The notes under the pieces were generated by a model, which had not been told where the DNA came from, did not search any database, and saw nothing but the letters and a program-made list of their open reading frames with translations. The position numbers were made by a program, and so were the translations under genes. A stretch of 12,694 bases of DNA from NCBI GenBank assembly GCA_045655245.1, contig JAZOOX010000047.1, forward strand, positions 1-12,694, written 5' to 3'. This document shows positions 1 to 6,666 of this stretch, piece by piece; the stretch's first letter is position 1; every line of letters starts with the position of its first letter. The stretch comes from RGIG8785 sp045655245. GTDB lineage: Bacteria; Bacillota; Clostridia; RGIG8785.

Positions 1-192
1 GGTTTCAAAAACGGTTCTCACCAAAGAAAACGGTTTTTTCTTCCAGCCTTTGGTATCCGCCCGTAAAACCTTGTCTTCACCGACAGCACGCGCCAACTCA
101 TCCGCGAAGTTTCGCGTTTTTATAGTTTGTCCGCCGAAAACATCCTGTCCGAAAGCAAATCTTCCGATGATGCCATATTGATATTCTTTCAT
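1..192 (-). CDS. Glycosyltransferase, GT4-like, N-terminal fragment
   Basis: Only the first 64 codons are present; the gene runs off the left edge. The protein begins MKEYQYGIIGRFAFG and continues with a GGQTIKT segment (residues 20-26). A Gly-rich first strand followed by GGQ-T-IKT is typical of the N-terminal Rossmann half of GT4-type (GT-B fold) glycosyltransferases in capsule and exopolysaccharide clusters. The ATG overlaps the TGA of the asparagine-synthase-like gene in the four bases ATGA, and a GAGG ribosome binding site lies 7 nt upstream inside that gene, so translation is probably coupled. As the eighth gene of the glycan operon it would add a sugar to the lipid-linked intermediate at the cytoplasmic face of the membrane. 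The family call rests on the N-terminus alone; the donor sugar cannot be told. Confidence 0.65.
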   Translation of the reverse strand, partial: MKEYQYGIIGRFAFGQDVFGGQTIKTRNFADELARAVGEDKVLRADTKGWKKKPFSLVRTVFET

Positions 193-1772
193 ACCCCTAC
201 CTCACCAAAAAGTAATTCGCTCGTCTTAATCCCTATCCCTTCGTTTTCAAACAGATTATCGTATTTTCCGCTCATAAATAATTCAACAAATGCCAGAAGA
301 TACGCCTCTTTAAAAACCTTAACGTAACGTTTTCCCTGACGATTTGTCTTGATACGTTTCATCCCTTTTGCAAACCCTTCGTCGCGGATTTCGGAGAGCA
401 ATCGTTGCACACCTTGTTCGCGCCGACGTTTTCGGGTCCAGGAGTCCGTTATAATCCCAGCGCCGCTGTTATGCACTTCCTTCAGCAATTCGCTTTGGCT
501 CATCAGTGCTTCGAGACGATGGTATGCGCGGTCGCTGATTGTAGCGCGCACCCCTGTTGTTCCGCCTCGGGTTTTGATGCGTTCGGTGATTTCTTTCGGG
601 AACAGTCGGTTGCACATCTTTTTGTATAATTTTTTCCCGGTCCCGTTGTATTTCGAGCACGCCATGGCAACTTCAGAAAAGGCAGTCCCTTTAAAAGGGT
701 ATCTACCTTCGATACCAAAGGAATTCAGCATGACTGCACTTTTTTTCATAATCATTAGATTCGTTCCAATGAACGGATCGGAATAAGTAAAGTATTTCTT
801 ATCGGGAGATGCCTCCCCTGCGAAAACCCGTCGGATACTGCCTCGGTAATACTTGTTTTGCACTTCGTCCGATCCTTCGCCGCACAACAGATACGTCGCC
901 CCGATCTCTTTTGCTTTTTTTGCCAAAGCATATTGCAAGAAGACACCAGATTCATATACACAACCATCGAGACGCCACACGATATCAGGCAAAAATTCAA
1001 AGTACGTTTCGTCTATCATGACAGTATGCAATTCTAACGCTTGAATATTTTCAACGTTCTGTTTTACCGCCTCAGTCTCATCACTACCGTTCCGTCCACC
1101 GACAGTAATCGCATGTACCCGAGTTGCATTATTCGTCAAAACCGTGTTAAGAATCAGATTCGAATCATAGCCGTTGGACAACGGCATAAATACGTCTGAT
1201 TCCAACCCTGCATTTTTCAAAATGCTTTCCTGTATCGTTGGGATTAGCTTTTTTCTTGCTTTTCCCGGACGCTTTTCAGGCTGCGGTTGATGTTTTTTGG
1301 GAACCAAAGTGCATTTACCGATTTCCAATTTTAAATCATTGGCAAATTCTAATTTATAGACATTTTGAATCAACGTCTCTTTCCCAACGATGTATCCGTT
1401 AACCAAAAAAGCCTTTGCGGCATCAAGGTTTAGCACCCTTTCGATCTTACTTTCCTTGACGACATACTTTAACGAGGTAGAGAAATAGATTTTTTGTTCC
1501 TTCTGTGTATAATAAAAATTAAGCGGAGAAGTAGTAATGTCAGACGAGATGAACAGAGACTTTTCTCGGTGATCATATACTAAAGCAAGATACATATCAT
1601 CGATATTCAACGGTTGGTTATTCAGGATTTGTTCGCCAATAACATTAGAGATGTCCTTCGGCGGGGTATTTAAAACCCATAAATCCAATTCGCCGATTTG
1701 TTTTTTTCTGATACCTTCCGACTGAACAAAACATTCTCCGTTTGTTAAATCATACACCCCAAAAACAATCAT
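189..1772 (-). CDS. Asparagine-synthase-like amidotransferase/ligase lacking Cys2
   Basis: A 527-residue protein with the two-domain plan of class B asparagine synthetases. The synthetase half shows a PP-loop-like LSNGYDSN (198-205; family norm SGGxDS), CGEGSDEV (297-304) and EGRYPF (355-360), so ATP-dependent adenylation of a carboxylate is plausible. The N-terminal half begins MIVFGVYD, where a working glutaminase domain would read MCGI: the catalytic Cys at position 2 is absent, so the amine donor is probably ammonia, another protein or an amino compound rather than glutamine. I chose the ATG at 1772 over the in-frame GTG at 1781 because the GTG lies next to the GAGGTG ribosome binding site, while the ATG sits 6 nt after it. 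Relatives in O-antigen and capsule clusters amidate sugar acids; the substrate here is unknown. The first third looks AT-richer than the neighbours. It overlaps the next gene by 4 nt. Confidence 0.8.
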   Translation of the reverse strand: MIVFGVYDLTNGECFVQSEGIRKKQIGELDLWVLNTPPKDISNVIGEQILNNQPLNIDDMYLALVYDHREKSLFISSDITTSPLNFYYTQKEQKIYFSTSLKYVVKESKIERVLNLDAAKAFLVNGYIVGKETLIQNVYKLEFANDLKLEIGKCTLVPKKHQPQPEKRPGKARKKLIPTIQESILKNAGLESDVFMPLSNGYDSNLILNTVLTNNATRVHAITVGGRNGSDETEAVKQNVENIQALELHTVMIDETYFEFLPDIVWRLDGCVYESGVFLQYALAKKAKEIGATYLLCGEGSDEVQNKYYRGSIRRVFAGEASPDKKYFTYSDPFIGTNLMIMKKSAVMLNSFGIEGRYPFKGTAFSEVAMACSKYNGTGKKLYKKMCNRLFPKEITERIKTRGGTTGVRATISDRAYHRLEALMSQSELLKEVHNSGAGIITDSWTRKRRREQGVQRLLSEIRDEGFAKGMKRIKTNRQGKRYVKVFKEAYLLAFVELFMSGKYDNLFENEGIGIKTSELLFGEVGV

Positions 1773-1796
1773 TATATCCACCTCACCGAAAGGGAA

Positions 1797-2558
1797 TTAG
1801 TCCTTTTTGCGATAGAATATGCGCTTCGCTACACCGAAGAGTACATTTCTCGCCGTGCGCCAAGTCGCGCGGATAACACCGTAGCCCCGGTCTTTCCGAT
1901 ACAGAATGTACAGGTGTTTTATCAGAACGGTGTATTTGGCGTTAGAAATCGAGCCAGGGCGTTTTCTGTGAATTGCAAGAACTTCGTCCAGGTAATAACA
2001 ATCGCACTTTTCAATGACGCGCAACCACATGGCGTAATCATTTCGCTTTTTTAAGTCTGCAATTTGAATTAAACCCACAACATCTTTGTCGTACATAACC
2101 GTATAAGAGGCAACCCAACAGTAGTTACGCATCATAAAGGGGGTCACATGAGCGGGACTGGTCGCATAGATGTCGGTCAAGGTTCCGTCTTCCCTACAAA
2201 GCACACGCTTGGTACAGGAGAAGTGGTATCCGTTTTCTTCCATAAAGGCAATTTGACGTTCCAACTTTTCGGGCATCCACATGTCGTCACTGTCCAGAAA
2301 AGCCATCCAACGGCCCTTGGCTTCACGCAGGGCGTAGTTTCGTGAGACCGCCGCGCCGCTGTTTTTTTCATTTCGCAGATAGCGGATGCGGTGGTCACCA
2401 AAGCTTTTGACCACTTCTTCGGTGTTGTCGGTGGAGCAATCGTCTACGATCAGCATTTCCCAGTTGGTATAGGTCTGATTTAATACGCTTTGGATCGTTT
2501 CGCCAATGTACTTTGCACAATTATATGACGGAGTAATGATAGAAACCAGATCGTTCAT
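1797..2558 (-). CDS. Family 2 glycosyltransferase (GT-A fold)
   Basis: A 253-residue GT2 enzyme. The N-terminal signature VSIITPSYNC (5-14), the VDDCSTDNT nucleotide-binding segment (38-46, acidic pair Asp39-Asp40) and the metal-binding DSDD (89-92) are all present, as in SpsA-type inverting transferases. It lacks obvious membrane spans, so it should be a soluble or membrane-associated cytoplasmic enzyme adding one sugar from a nucleotide donor to the lipid-linked glycan. The C-terminal tail is rich in Arg and Lys (from about residue 215), which could help membrane contact. The start ATG follows GAGGTG by 5 nt. The gene lies 17 nt after the ATP-grasp gene and 24 nt before the asparagine-synthase-like gene, within the glycan operon. 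Family assignment is firm; donor and acceptor sugars are not predictable. Confidence 0.9.
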   Translation of the reverse strand: MNDLVSIITPSYNCAKYIGETIQSVLNQTYTNWEMLIVDDCSTDNTEEVVKSFGDHRIRYLRNEKNSGAAVSRNYALREAKGRWMAFLDSDDMWMPEKLERQIAFMEENGYHFSCTKRVLCREDGTLTDIYATSPAHVTPFMMRNYCWVASYTVMYDKDVVGLIQIADLKKRNDYAMWLRVIEKCDCYYLDEVLAIHRKRPGSISNAKYTVLIKHLYILYRKDRGYGVIRATWRTARNVLFGVAKRIFYRKKD

Positions 2559-2575
2559 CCCGGCACCTCTTTCCC

Positions 2576-3739
2576 TTAGTGTTCTCTTTTTTTCATATCT
2601 TTCCGATAAGTCAGCACATGCTCGATGGCATAGCTAAAAAACGGAACAGGGTCTTTCCAAGAAAAAATGTAATCTTTACTCTTGGTAAAGTCAAACCAGG
2701 ACGGCTTTGCCGAAAAACGTTTGGGATGTTTAAGCAGCCACATAATGTCAGTATGGAAATAGCGCAGTCCCAATCCGGCGGGGACACGCCCACCCTCGTG
2801 GGTGATCTCTTGACCATAGGCACGTTCCAACAGATGCAGAACAGGATTACAGCCCGCGTATTCACAAATCTTGATTCCTGCGGAGATTCGGCCGTTGATC
2901 TCCCCGACTTTCGGGATGCCGTCCTTTCCATCAAACATAAAACTGACCTGTGCCATACCCGACCAACCCATTTTGGAAAGCAGTTTTGCAGCACTCTCCG
3001 CCGCCTCCGGCTCGTCTACAGTTCGGGCAAAGCAACCGGGACCGCCGTTAATGGGATACCAGCGATAGGTTTTAACTACTACTTTAAATACAGGATTATG
3101 GTCATTGTCCATCAGGACATAGCAGTTCACCATATACTTGATGTCTTCAATGTATTCCTGGATCACATACTCGTCGACCTTAATAACGCCGTCTGCAATG
3201 TACTGTTCCAGTTCTTCCCGGGAGTTTACTTTTTTAAACCCTGCGGACCCACTTCCCTTTCGGGGTTTACAGGCAAGAGGGAATCTTACGCGGGACAGGT
3301 ATTCATCCATCGTTTCGCTGTCCATTTTGGTTGCGGGACAGGGAATGTTGTTTTCGGTGCAAATACGCATTGTTTCCTGCTTATCATATGCTTTTACAAA
3401 CGCATCGGCAGGCGCGGCGATGATTTTCACATCCCCCGTTTTACCCTCGGCTTCCAATCGGTGCAAAATATCGGTGGCCTTTTCCAGCATGGGGAATACC
3501 ACGTCATACTCGCCTGAAGACAATTCCCGCTCAATAAGGTTGCGGTAAACCGCCTTATCCTCGCGGATTCCTTTTTGAACAATCCGTTTTTGAGGGTAAC
3601 GGGAGGTATAACCTACATCCAATCTGGATTCATTGACCGTGGTAATGATGCAACCCAAATTATGCAATTGATGAAGAATACTGGGGATCTGTCTTCCGTA
3701 GCCGTCTAAGACAAGAACACGCATTCCTTTAAAATTCAT
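2576..3739 (-). CDS. ATP-grasp carboxylate-amine ligase
   Basis: A 387-residue ATP-grasp protein of the carbamoyl-phosphate-synthase-large-chain-like type. An N-terminal Rossmann-like region (MRVLVLDG, 6-13) is followed by Asp119-Lys120, the ATP-binding strand and Gly-rich loop FPLACKPRKGSGSAGF (153-168, Lys158), VIQEYIE (192-198) and the Mg-binding EINGR (280-284; usual form EINPR). Such enzymes make an acyl-phosphate from a carboxylate and join it to an amine or thiol. The C-terminal 60 residues beyond the ATP-grasp core are aromatic-rich and may bind the acceptor. The start ATG has GGAG 7 nt upstream overlapping the end of the epimerase gene (4-nt gap). Within a glycan operon that also has a deacetylase it could attach an amino acid or other acid to an amino sugar; that role is inference. 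No substrate can be assigned from sequence. Confidence 0.8.
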   Translation of the reverse strand: MNFKGMRVLVLDGYGRQIPSILHQLHNLGCIITTVNESRLDVGYTSRYPQKRIVQKGIREDKAVYRNLIERELSSGEYDVVFPMLEKATDILHRLEAEGKTGDVKIIAAPADAFVKAYDKQETMRICTENNIPCPATKMDSETMDEYLSRVRFPLACKPRKGSGSAGFKKVNSREELEQYIADGVIKVDEYVIQEYIEDIKYMVNCYVLMDNDHNPVFKVVVKTYRWYPINGGPGCFARTVDEPEAAESAAKLLSKMGWSGMAQVSFMFDGKDGIPKVGEINGRISAGIKICEYAGCNPVLHLLERAYGQEITHEGGRVPAGLGLRYFHTDIMWLLKHPKRFSAKPSWFDFTKSKDYIFSWKDPVPFFSYAIEHVLTYRKDMKKREH

Positions 3740-3743
3740 CTCT

Positions 3744-4580
3744 TCACTCCGTTCTAAGCGGGTGTACCGCCTTGTTGATCAGGTAGGTGTATTTGTTTTC
3801 CCCCAACAGGGCTTTTAAAACCGCAAAACCAAAGTTCAGCACCCATCGGGGAACAACCAGAACGACCCCAGCGCGGCCTTCCGCTTTTTCCTGCAGAATG
3901 CTTTCACGAGTCTGAAGCAATTTATCATCCTTAATAATCCGTACACGATTATCTGCCGGAGCGTTACACCAGGCAACCATTTCGAAGATCGCCTTATCGA
4001 TGTTCAGCACCTCGTACTCCGAACCGTTTCCGATGCGATATGCAATATCGGGGTATTTCAGGTAATACCGTTTTTGGATATCCCGTTTGATCTCCTTGGT
4101 ATACACGGGAGAAAGGCGGAAAATCGTATACTGTTCACATAGTTCCTTGCACTTTGCCTCGGCAAGGGCCTTGGTCTTTCCGTAATCAGTAACGGGTTTT
4201 AGCACAGTCGTTTCGTTGACGGTCCCTTTGGTGAATCCGTACACATCTACCGTGCTGATAAAAAGGACAGGACGCCCTTGTGCCGCCTCGAACACATTTT
4301 GGGCACACAACACATTGACTTGGTAATAACGCTCATAGGACAAGTCCTGTTCGCCGGCGGTATGAGCCAAAGCAGCGAGATGAATCACACGGTCCGGCTT
4401 TTGTTCTTCTACGATTCGGTACAAAGATTCTTTATCCGAAAGATCGGCAACAATGTTAATTGCACGGTGGTCAGACCCCTCGCGGCGGTCCAACGAAATC
4501 ACCTCATAACCCGCATCCAGTAAAGCAGAGGTCAGGTTACTGCCGATCATCCCTGCGGCACCCGTTACTAAAATGCGCAT
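3744..4580 (-). CDS. NAD-dependent epimerase/dehydratase (extended SDR)
   Basis: A 278-residue extended short-chain dehydrogenase. The NAD-binding GAAGMIG (GxxGxxG, 7-13), the acidic Asp31 after strand 2, the active-site Ser-Thr in FISTVDVYG (107-115) and the YGKTK pair (Tyr133, Lys137) are intact. The family interconverts or reduces nucleotide sugars, for example as UDP-sugar 4-epimerase or 4-ketoreductase. A hydrophobic stretch near the C-terminus (about 237-260) resembles that of epimerases found beside initiating sugar transferases. The longer in-frame start at 4628 is rejected: homology begins at MRILVTGAAG, the ATG at 4580 has GAGGAGG upstream, and it shares one base with the TGA of the sugar transferase gene (TGATG). 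That coupling to the initiating transferase suggests it prepares the first sugar, as UDP-linked donor. The exact reaction is undetermined. Confidence 0.85.
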   Translation of the reverse strand: MRILVTGAAGMIGSNLTSALLDAGYEVISLDRREGSDHRAINIVADLSDKESLYRIVEEQKPDRVIHLAALAHTAGEQDLSYERYYQVNVLCAQNVFEAAQGRPVLFISTVDVYGFTKGTVNETTVLKPVTDYGKTKALAEAKCKELCEQYTIFRLSPVYTKEIKRDIQKRYYLKYPDIAYRIGNGSEYEVLNIDKAIFEMVAWCNAPADNRVRIIKDDKLLQTRESILQEKAEGRAGVVLVVPRWVLNFGFAVLKALLGENKYTYLINKAVHPLRTE

Positions 4581-5281
4581 CAAAGTTGCGCCTCCTCTTT
4601 TTCTCTCAAGGATTCTGTATTCACACAAGAAACCAACTCATTATAAATCTTCTTAGACTCTTTGCCAAAGAGCGAAGCAAAGATGCAAACGACGGTATAC
4701 CAAATCAGCTTAACGTCGTAGCCGAAACTCATATGTTCGGGGTAATAGGCTTCCAACTCCAGACGAGTGGGCAAAACCAGTTTTTCATATTCTTCGGGAT
4801 TTTCTACCGCATCGCCGTATATGTAGTCATACAAGGCGGCGGGACCGCTTAATCCGGGTCGCACCGTCGATGCGATGTTATACTTACCTGCCCGCATCAC
4901 AGCAACCTGATCCTTTGCGGCAGGGCGGGGACCAATGACCGACATATCCCCCAGCAAAATGTTCAGCAGTTGCGGCAATTCGTCGATCTTCAGTTTGCGA
5001 ATCAGTCCGCCGAAGGCAAAGATACGGTCGGTATCTGCCTTAAAACTGGCTTCGCTCTTCTCGCTCTCCTTCCGCGGAACACGCATGCTGCGGAACTTCC
5101 ACATATAAAACTCTTGATTGTCCTTACCGATACGGCAAGCCCGATAGAAGAGCGGACCGGGATCAGAGAGTTCGATGCCGATGATGGCAAACAGCCAGAT
5201 GGGTGAGGTGCCCAGAATGCCAATCAATGCACAAACAAAATCAAACCCACGTTTAAAAAACAAAAAAAGCTTTTTCTGCAT
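4580..5281 (-). CDS. Undecaprenyl-phosphate sugar phosphotransferase (monotopic PGT)
   Basis: A 233-residue small-form phosphoglycosyl transferase (bacterial sugar transferase family, PglC/WcaJ catalytic domain). It has the N-terminal re-entrant hydrophobic helix with a Ser-Pro break (residues 11-37, SP at 26-27), DPGPLFYR (40-47), KFRSM (62-66), the catalytic Asp100-Glu101 in IDELPQL (99-105), GDMSVIGPRP (111-120) and RPGLSG (141-146). It transfers a sugar-1-phosphate from a UDP-sugar to undecaprenyl phosphate at the inner membrane face, starting assembly of the glycan. Lacking the extra N-terminal membrane domain of WcaJ, it is of the PglC size class. The start lies 1 nt after the deacetylase stop (TGATATG) with AGGAG upstream, and its own stop overlaps the epimerase start. 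Function is secure at family level; the sugar is not. Confidence 0.92.
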   Translation of the reverse strand: MQKKLFLFFKRGFDFVCALIGILGTSPIWLFAIIGIELSDPGPLFYRACRIGKDNQEFYMWKFRSMRVPRKESEKSEASFKADTDRIFAFGGLIRKLKIDELPQLLNILLGDMSVIGPRPAAKDQVAVMRAGKYNIASTVRPGLSGPAALYDYIYGDAVENPEEYEKLVLPTRLELEAYYPEHMSFGYDVKLIWYTVVCIFASLFGKESKKIYNELVSCVNTESLREKEEAQL

Positions 5282-5282
5282 A

Positions 5283-5960
5283 TCAGGCTCTCCTCAAAAC
5301 ACATTCAAACGCTTCTGCATGGTCGCACCCCGCCTGCGCGCCGCGGTAAGCAGCTAATCCGAAGATGGCTTCGGCACTGCGGGGATGGGGATAAGGCCGC
5401 ATGACCCCGCGGTAAGTGGCGAGGGCATCGATTTTTTTCTGTATTCCGTCTTTGCCTACTTCAACAAAAGTGTTGGGGGTAAAGCGGTTCATTGCCGAAT
5501 TGACTGCCCACTCGGTAGACGAAAGAACTTCCATAAACCAAAACTCGGAAAGCGGTTTCATCTCGGGGCGGCGTTGGAAAAAGCGGATGGCCGCCTGGCA
5601 CGCCAACGAGGTATGCAAATGATCGTTATTGGTATCAGACGGATGATGGGTGATCACCACGTCCGGTTCGATTTGCGCAATAGCCTTTTCAATAAACTGT
5701 ACCATATGTAAGTGCGGTTCGGTATTCATCTCGATATTTGGGAAAGTGCCTTCGTACTTCCGACGGACTCCGAGCATTTTCAGGCTGGCATCCATGTCAT
5801 CATTAAGCTCGTTATCCTGAGGACGAAAAGCACGTGCCTTTGCCTCGGTACACATGATGCAAACGTCTACGGTATGACCTTCCTGCGTCAACTTATGAAT
5901 TGTTGCACCTGCACCCAAAACCTCGTCGTCAGGATGTGCCACTACAACCAGATAATTCAT
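5283..5960 (-). CDS. PIG-L/LmbE family N-deacetylase
   Basis: A 225-residue metal-dependent deacetylase. It has the zinc-binding AHPDDE motif (8-13) near the N-terminus and the partner HHPSDTNNDH segment (105-114) with His114, the usual third ligand. The C-terminal stretch RGAQAGCDHAEAFE (206-219) is also typical of the family. Members remove acetyl groups from N-acetylglucosaminyl conjugates (PIG-L, MshB, BshB). Placed between a sugar acyltransferase and the initiating transferase, it probably frees an amine on a nucleotide- or lipid-linked sugar. Two starts are possible: ATG at 5966 overlapping the previous TGA as ATGA, or ATG at 5960. I chose 5960 because GGAGG is 7 nt from it but only 1 nt from the earlier ATG. 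It is the second gene of the operon. Confidence 0.88.
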   Translation of the reverse strand: MNYLVVVAHPDDEVLGAGATIHKLTQEGHTVDVCIMCTEAKARAFRPQDNELNDDMDASLKMLGVRRKYEGTFPNIEMNTEPHLHMVQFIEKAIAQIEPDVVITHHPSDTNNDHLHTSLACQAAIRFFQRRPEMKPLSEFWFMEVLSSTEWAVNSAMNRFTPNTFVEVGKDGIQKKIDALATYRGVMRPYPHPRSAEAIFGLAAYRGAQAGCDHAEAFECVLRRA

Positions 5961-5962
5961 AC

Positions 5963-6460
5963 TCATTCCTCCACCGTTGTATTTGCAAAAACTTTAACGC
6001 CATTCTTTACCGTGGTGTTTTGCATAACCACACAATTACAGTCCAAATAGCATCCATCGCCCACTATGGCGTTATGTTTTATCACAGTACCCGATGAAAT
6101 CAAGCATCCTTTTCCGATAACCGCATTGCTCTGTATCACCGCCATGGGCTCTACAATACTCCCCTCACCCAATTGAGCAGAGGGTGAAACCGATGCCTGA
6201 GGATGAATGAGCGGCGCAAGTGAGTAACCGTTCTCTTCCAAACGTCTTAACCAAAACATTCGGGTTGCCGAATCTCCTATAGCGACGATGGCATGAGCGT
6301 ACTCTCCTCGTAAGCCATCCTGATTTGCCAAGGGACCGATTGCCGAAACATTGAAGTCGTCCAAAAAAGCGATTTTATCGAACTGTTCTGTTGCAGCAGC
6401 GATCTCGGACACCAACTGTCCGTACTGCCCGGCACCCAAAATCAAAAGGTTTTTACCCAT
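5963..6460 (-). CDS. NeuD/PglD-like sugar acyltransferase (hexapeptide repeat)
   Basis: A 165-residue protein with an N-terminal Rossmann-like nucleotide-sugar-binding region (LLILGAGQYGQL, 5-16) and a C-terminal left-handed beta-helix with hexapeptide repeats from about residue 85 (for example SIVEPMAVIQSNAVIGKG, 101-118). This is the layout of NeuD/PglD acetyltransferases, which move acetyl from acetyl-CoA to an amino or hydroxyl group of a sugar. It is shorter than the usual roughly 200 residues and ends after few C-terminal coils. The likely catalytic His is kept at 129 (KHNAIVGD), but the second His conserved in PglD, nine residues on, is Tyr138 here. The ATG at 6460 is preferred over the in-frame ATG at 6511 because GGAGG stands 4 nt upstream and the promoter -10 ends at 6516. 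First gene of the operon. Confidence 0.82.
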   Translation of the reverse strand: MGKNLLILGAGQYGQLVSEIAAATEQFDKIAFLDDFNVSAIGPLANQDGLRGEYAHAIVAIGDSATRMFWLRRLEENGYSLAPLIHPQASVSPSAQLGEGSIVEPMAVIQSNAVIGKGCLISSGTVIKHNAIVGDGCYLDCNCVVMQNTTVKNGVKVFANTTVEE

Positions 6461-6515
6461 CGTTCCTCCGATATACAGGCTCTCTTCCTTTGAAAGAGCA
6501 TAATAATCCACACTT

Positions 6516-6544
6516 ATTATACATCATCTAATTCCGAATGTCAA
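6516..6544 (-). promoter_or_regulatory. Sigma-A promoter of the glycan operon
   Basis: On the minus strand TTGACA (6544-6539) and TATAAT (6521-6516) are exact consensus boxes separated by exactly 17 bp. Transcription would start near 6509, giving a leader of about 50 nt before the ATG at 6460, which contains a possible short GCTCT/AGAGC hairpin and the GGAGG site. A fully consensus promoter implies strong, possibly constitutive expression of the glycan genes; no operator repeat was noticed beside it. Confidence 0.9.
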
Positions 6545-6579
6545 CAAACCCACCGCATTTATAAGTAAGAAATTAAAAC

Positions 6580-6607
6580 AAAAGCACCCCAAAAAAGGGG
6601 TGCTTTT
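6580..6607 (-). terminator. Intrinsic terminator after the CLC transporter gene
   Basis: An 11-bp perfect stem, AAAAGCACCCC paired with GGGGTGCTTTT around a 6-nt A (plus) or T (minus) loop. On the minus strand the arm ends in a T-rich tail (TTTTGTTTTAATT), so it terminates the leftward antiporter/CLC transcripts just before the promoter of the glycan operon. Confidence 0.88.
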
Positions 6608-6666
6608 TACATAATCGCTCTAAATCCGCGCCTAATAGCGGGAACGGTTTTCGTTGTGTTCTCTGT

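Noticed and set aside
349..786. Plus-strand open frame of 145 codons opposite the asparagine-synthase-like gene
   Set aside because: Antisense to conserved coding sequence, low-complexity composition, no supporting start signals.
2579..3517. Plus-strand open frame of 312 codons opposite the ATP-grasp gene
   Set aside because: It lies wholly antisense to a gene with clear ATP-grasp motifs, has no ribosome binding site or recognisable domain, and reflects codon bias on the other strand.
6580..6607. Inverted repeat as the end of an insertion sequence
   Set aside because: It has a U-tract on the transcript side, a short loop and sits just after a stop codon; no transposase or target duplication is present.
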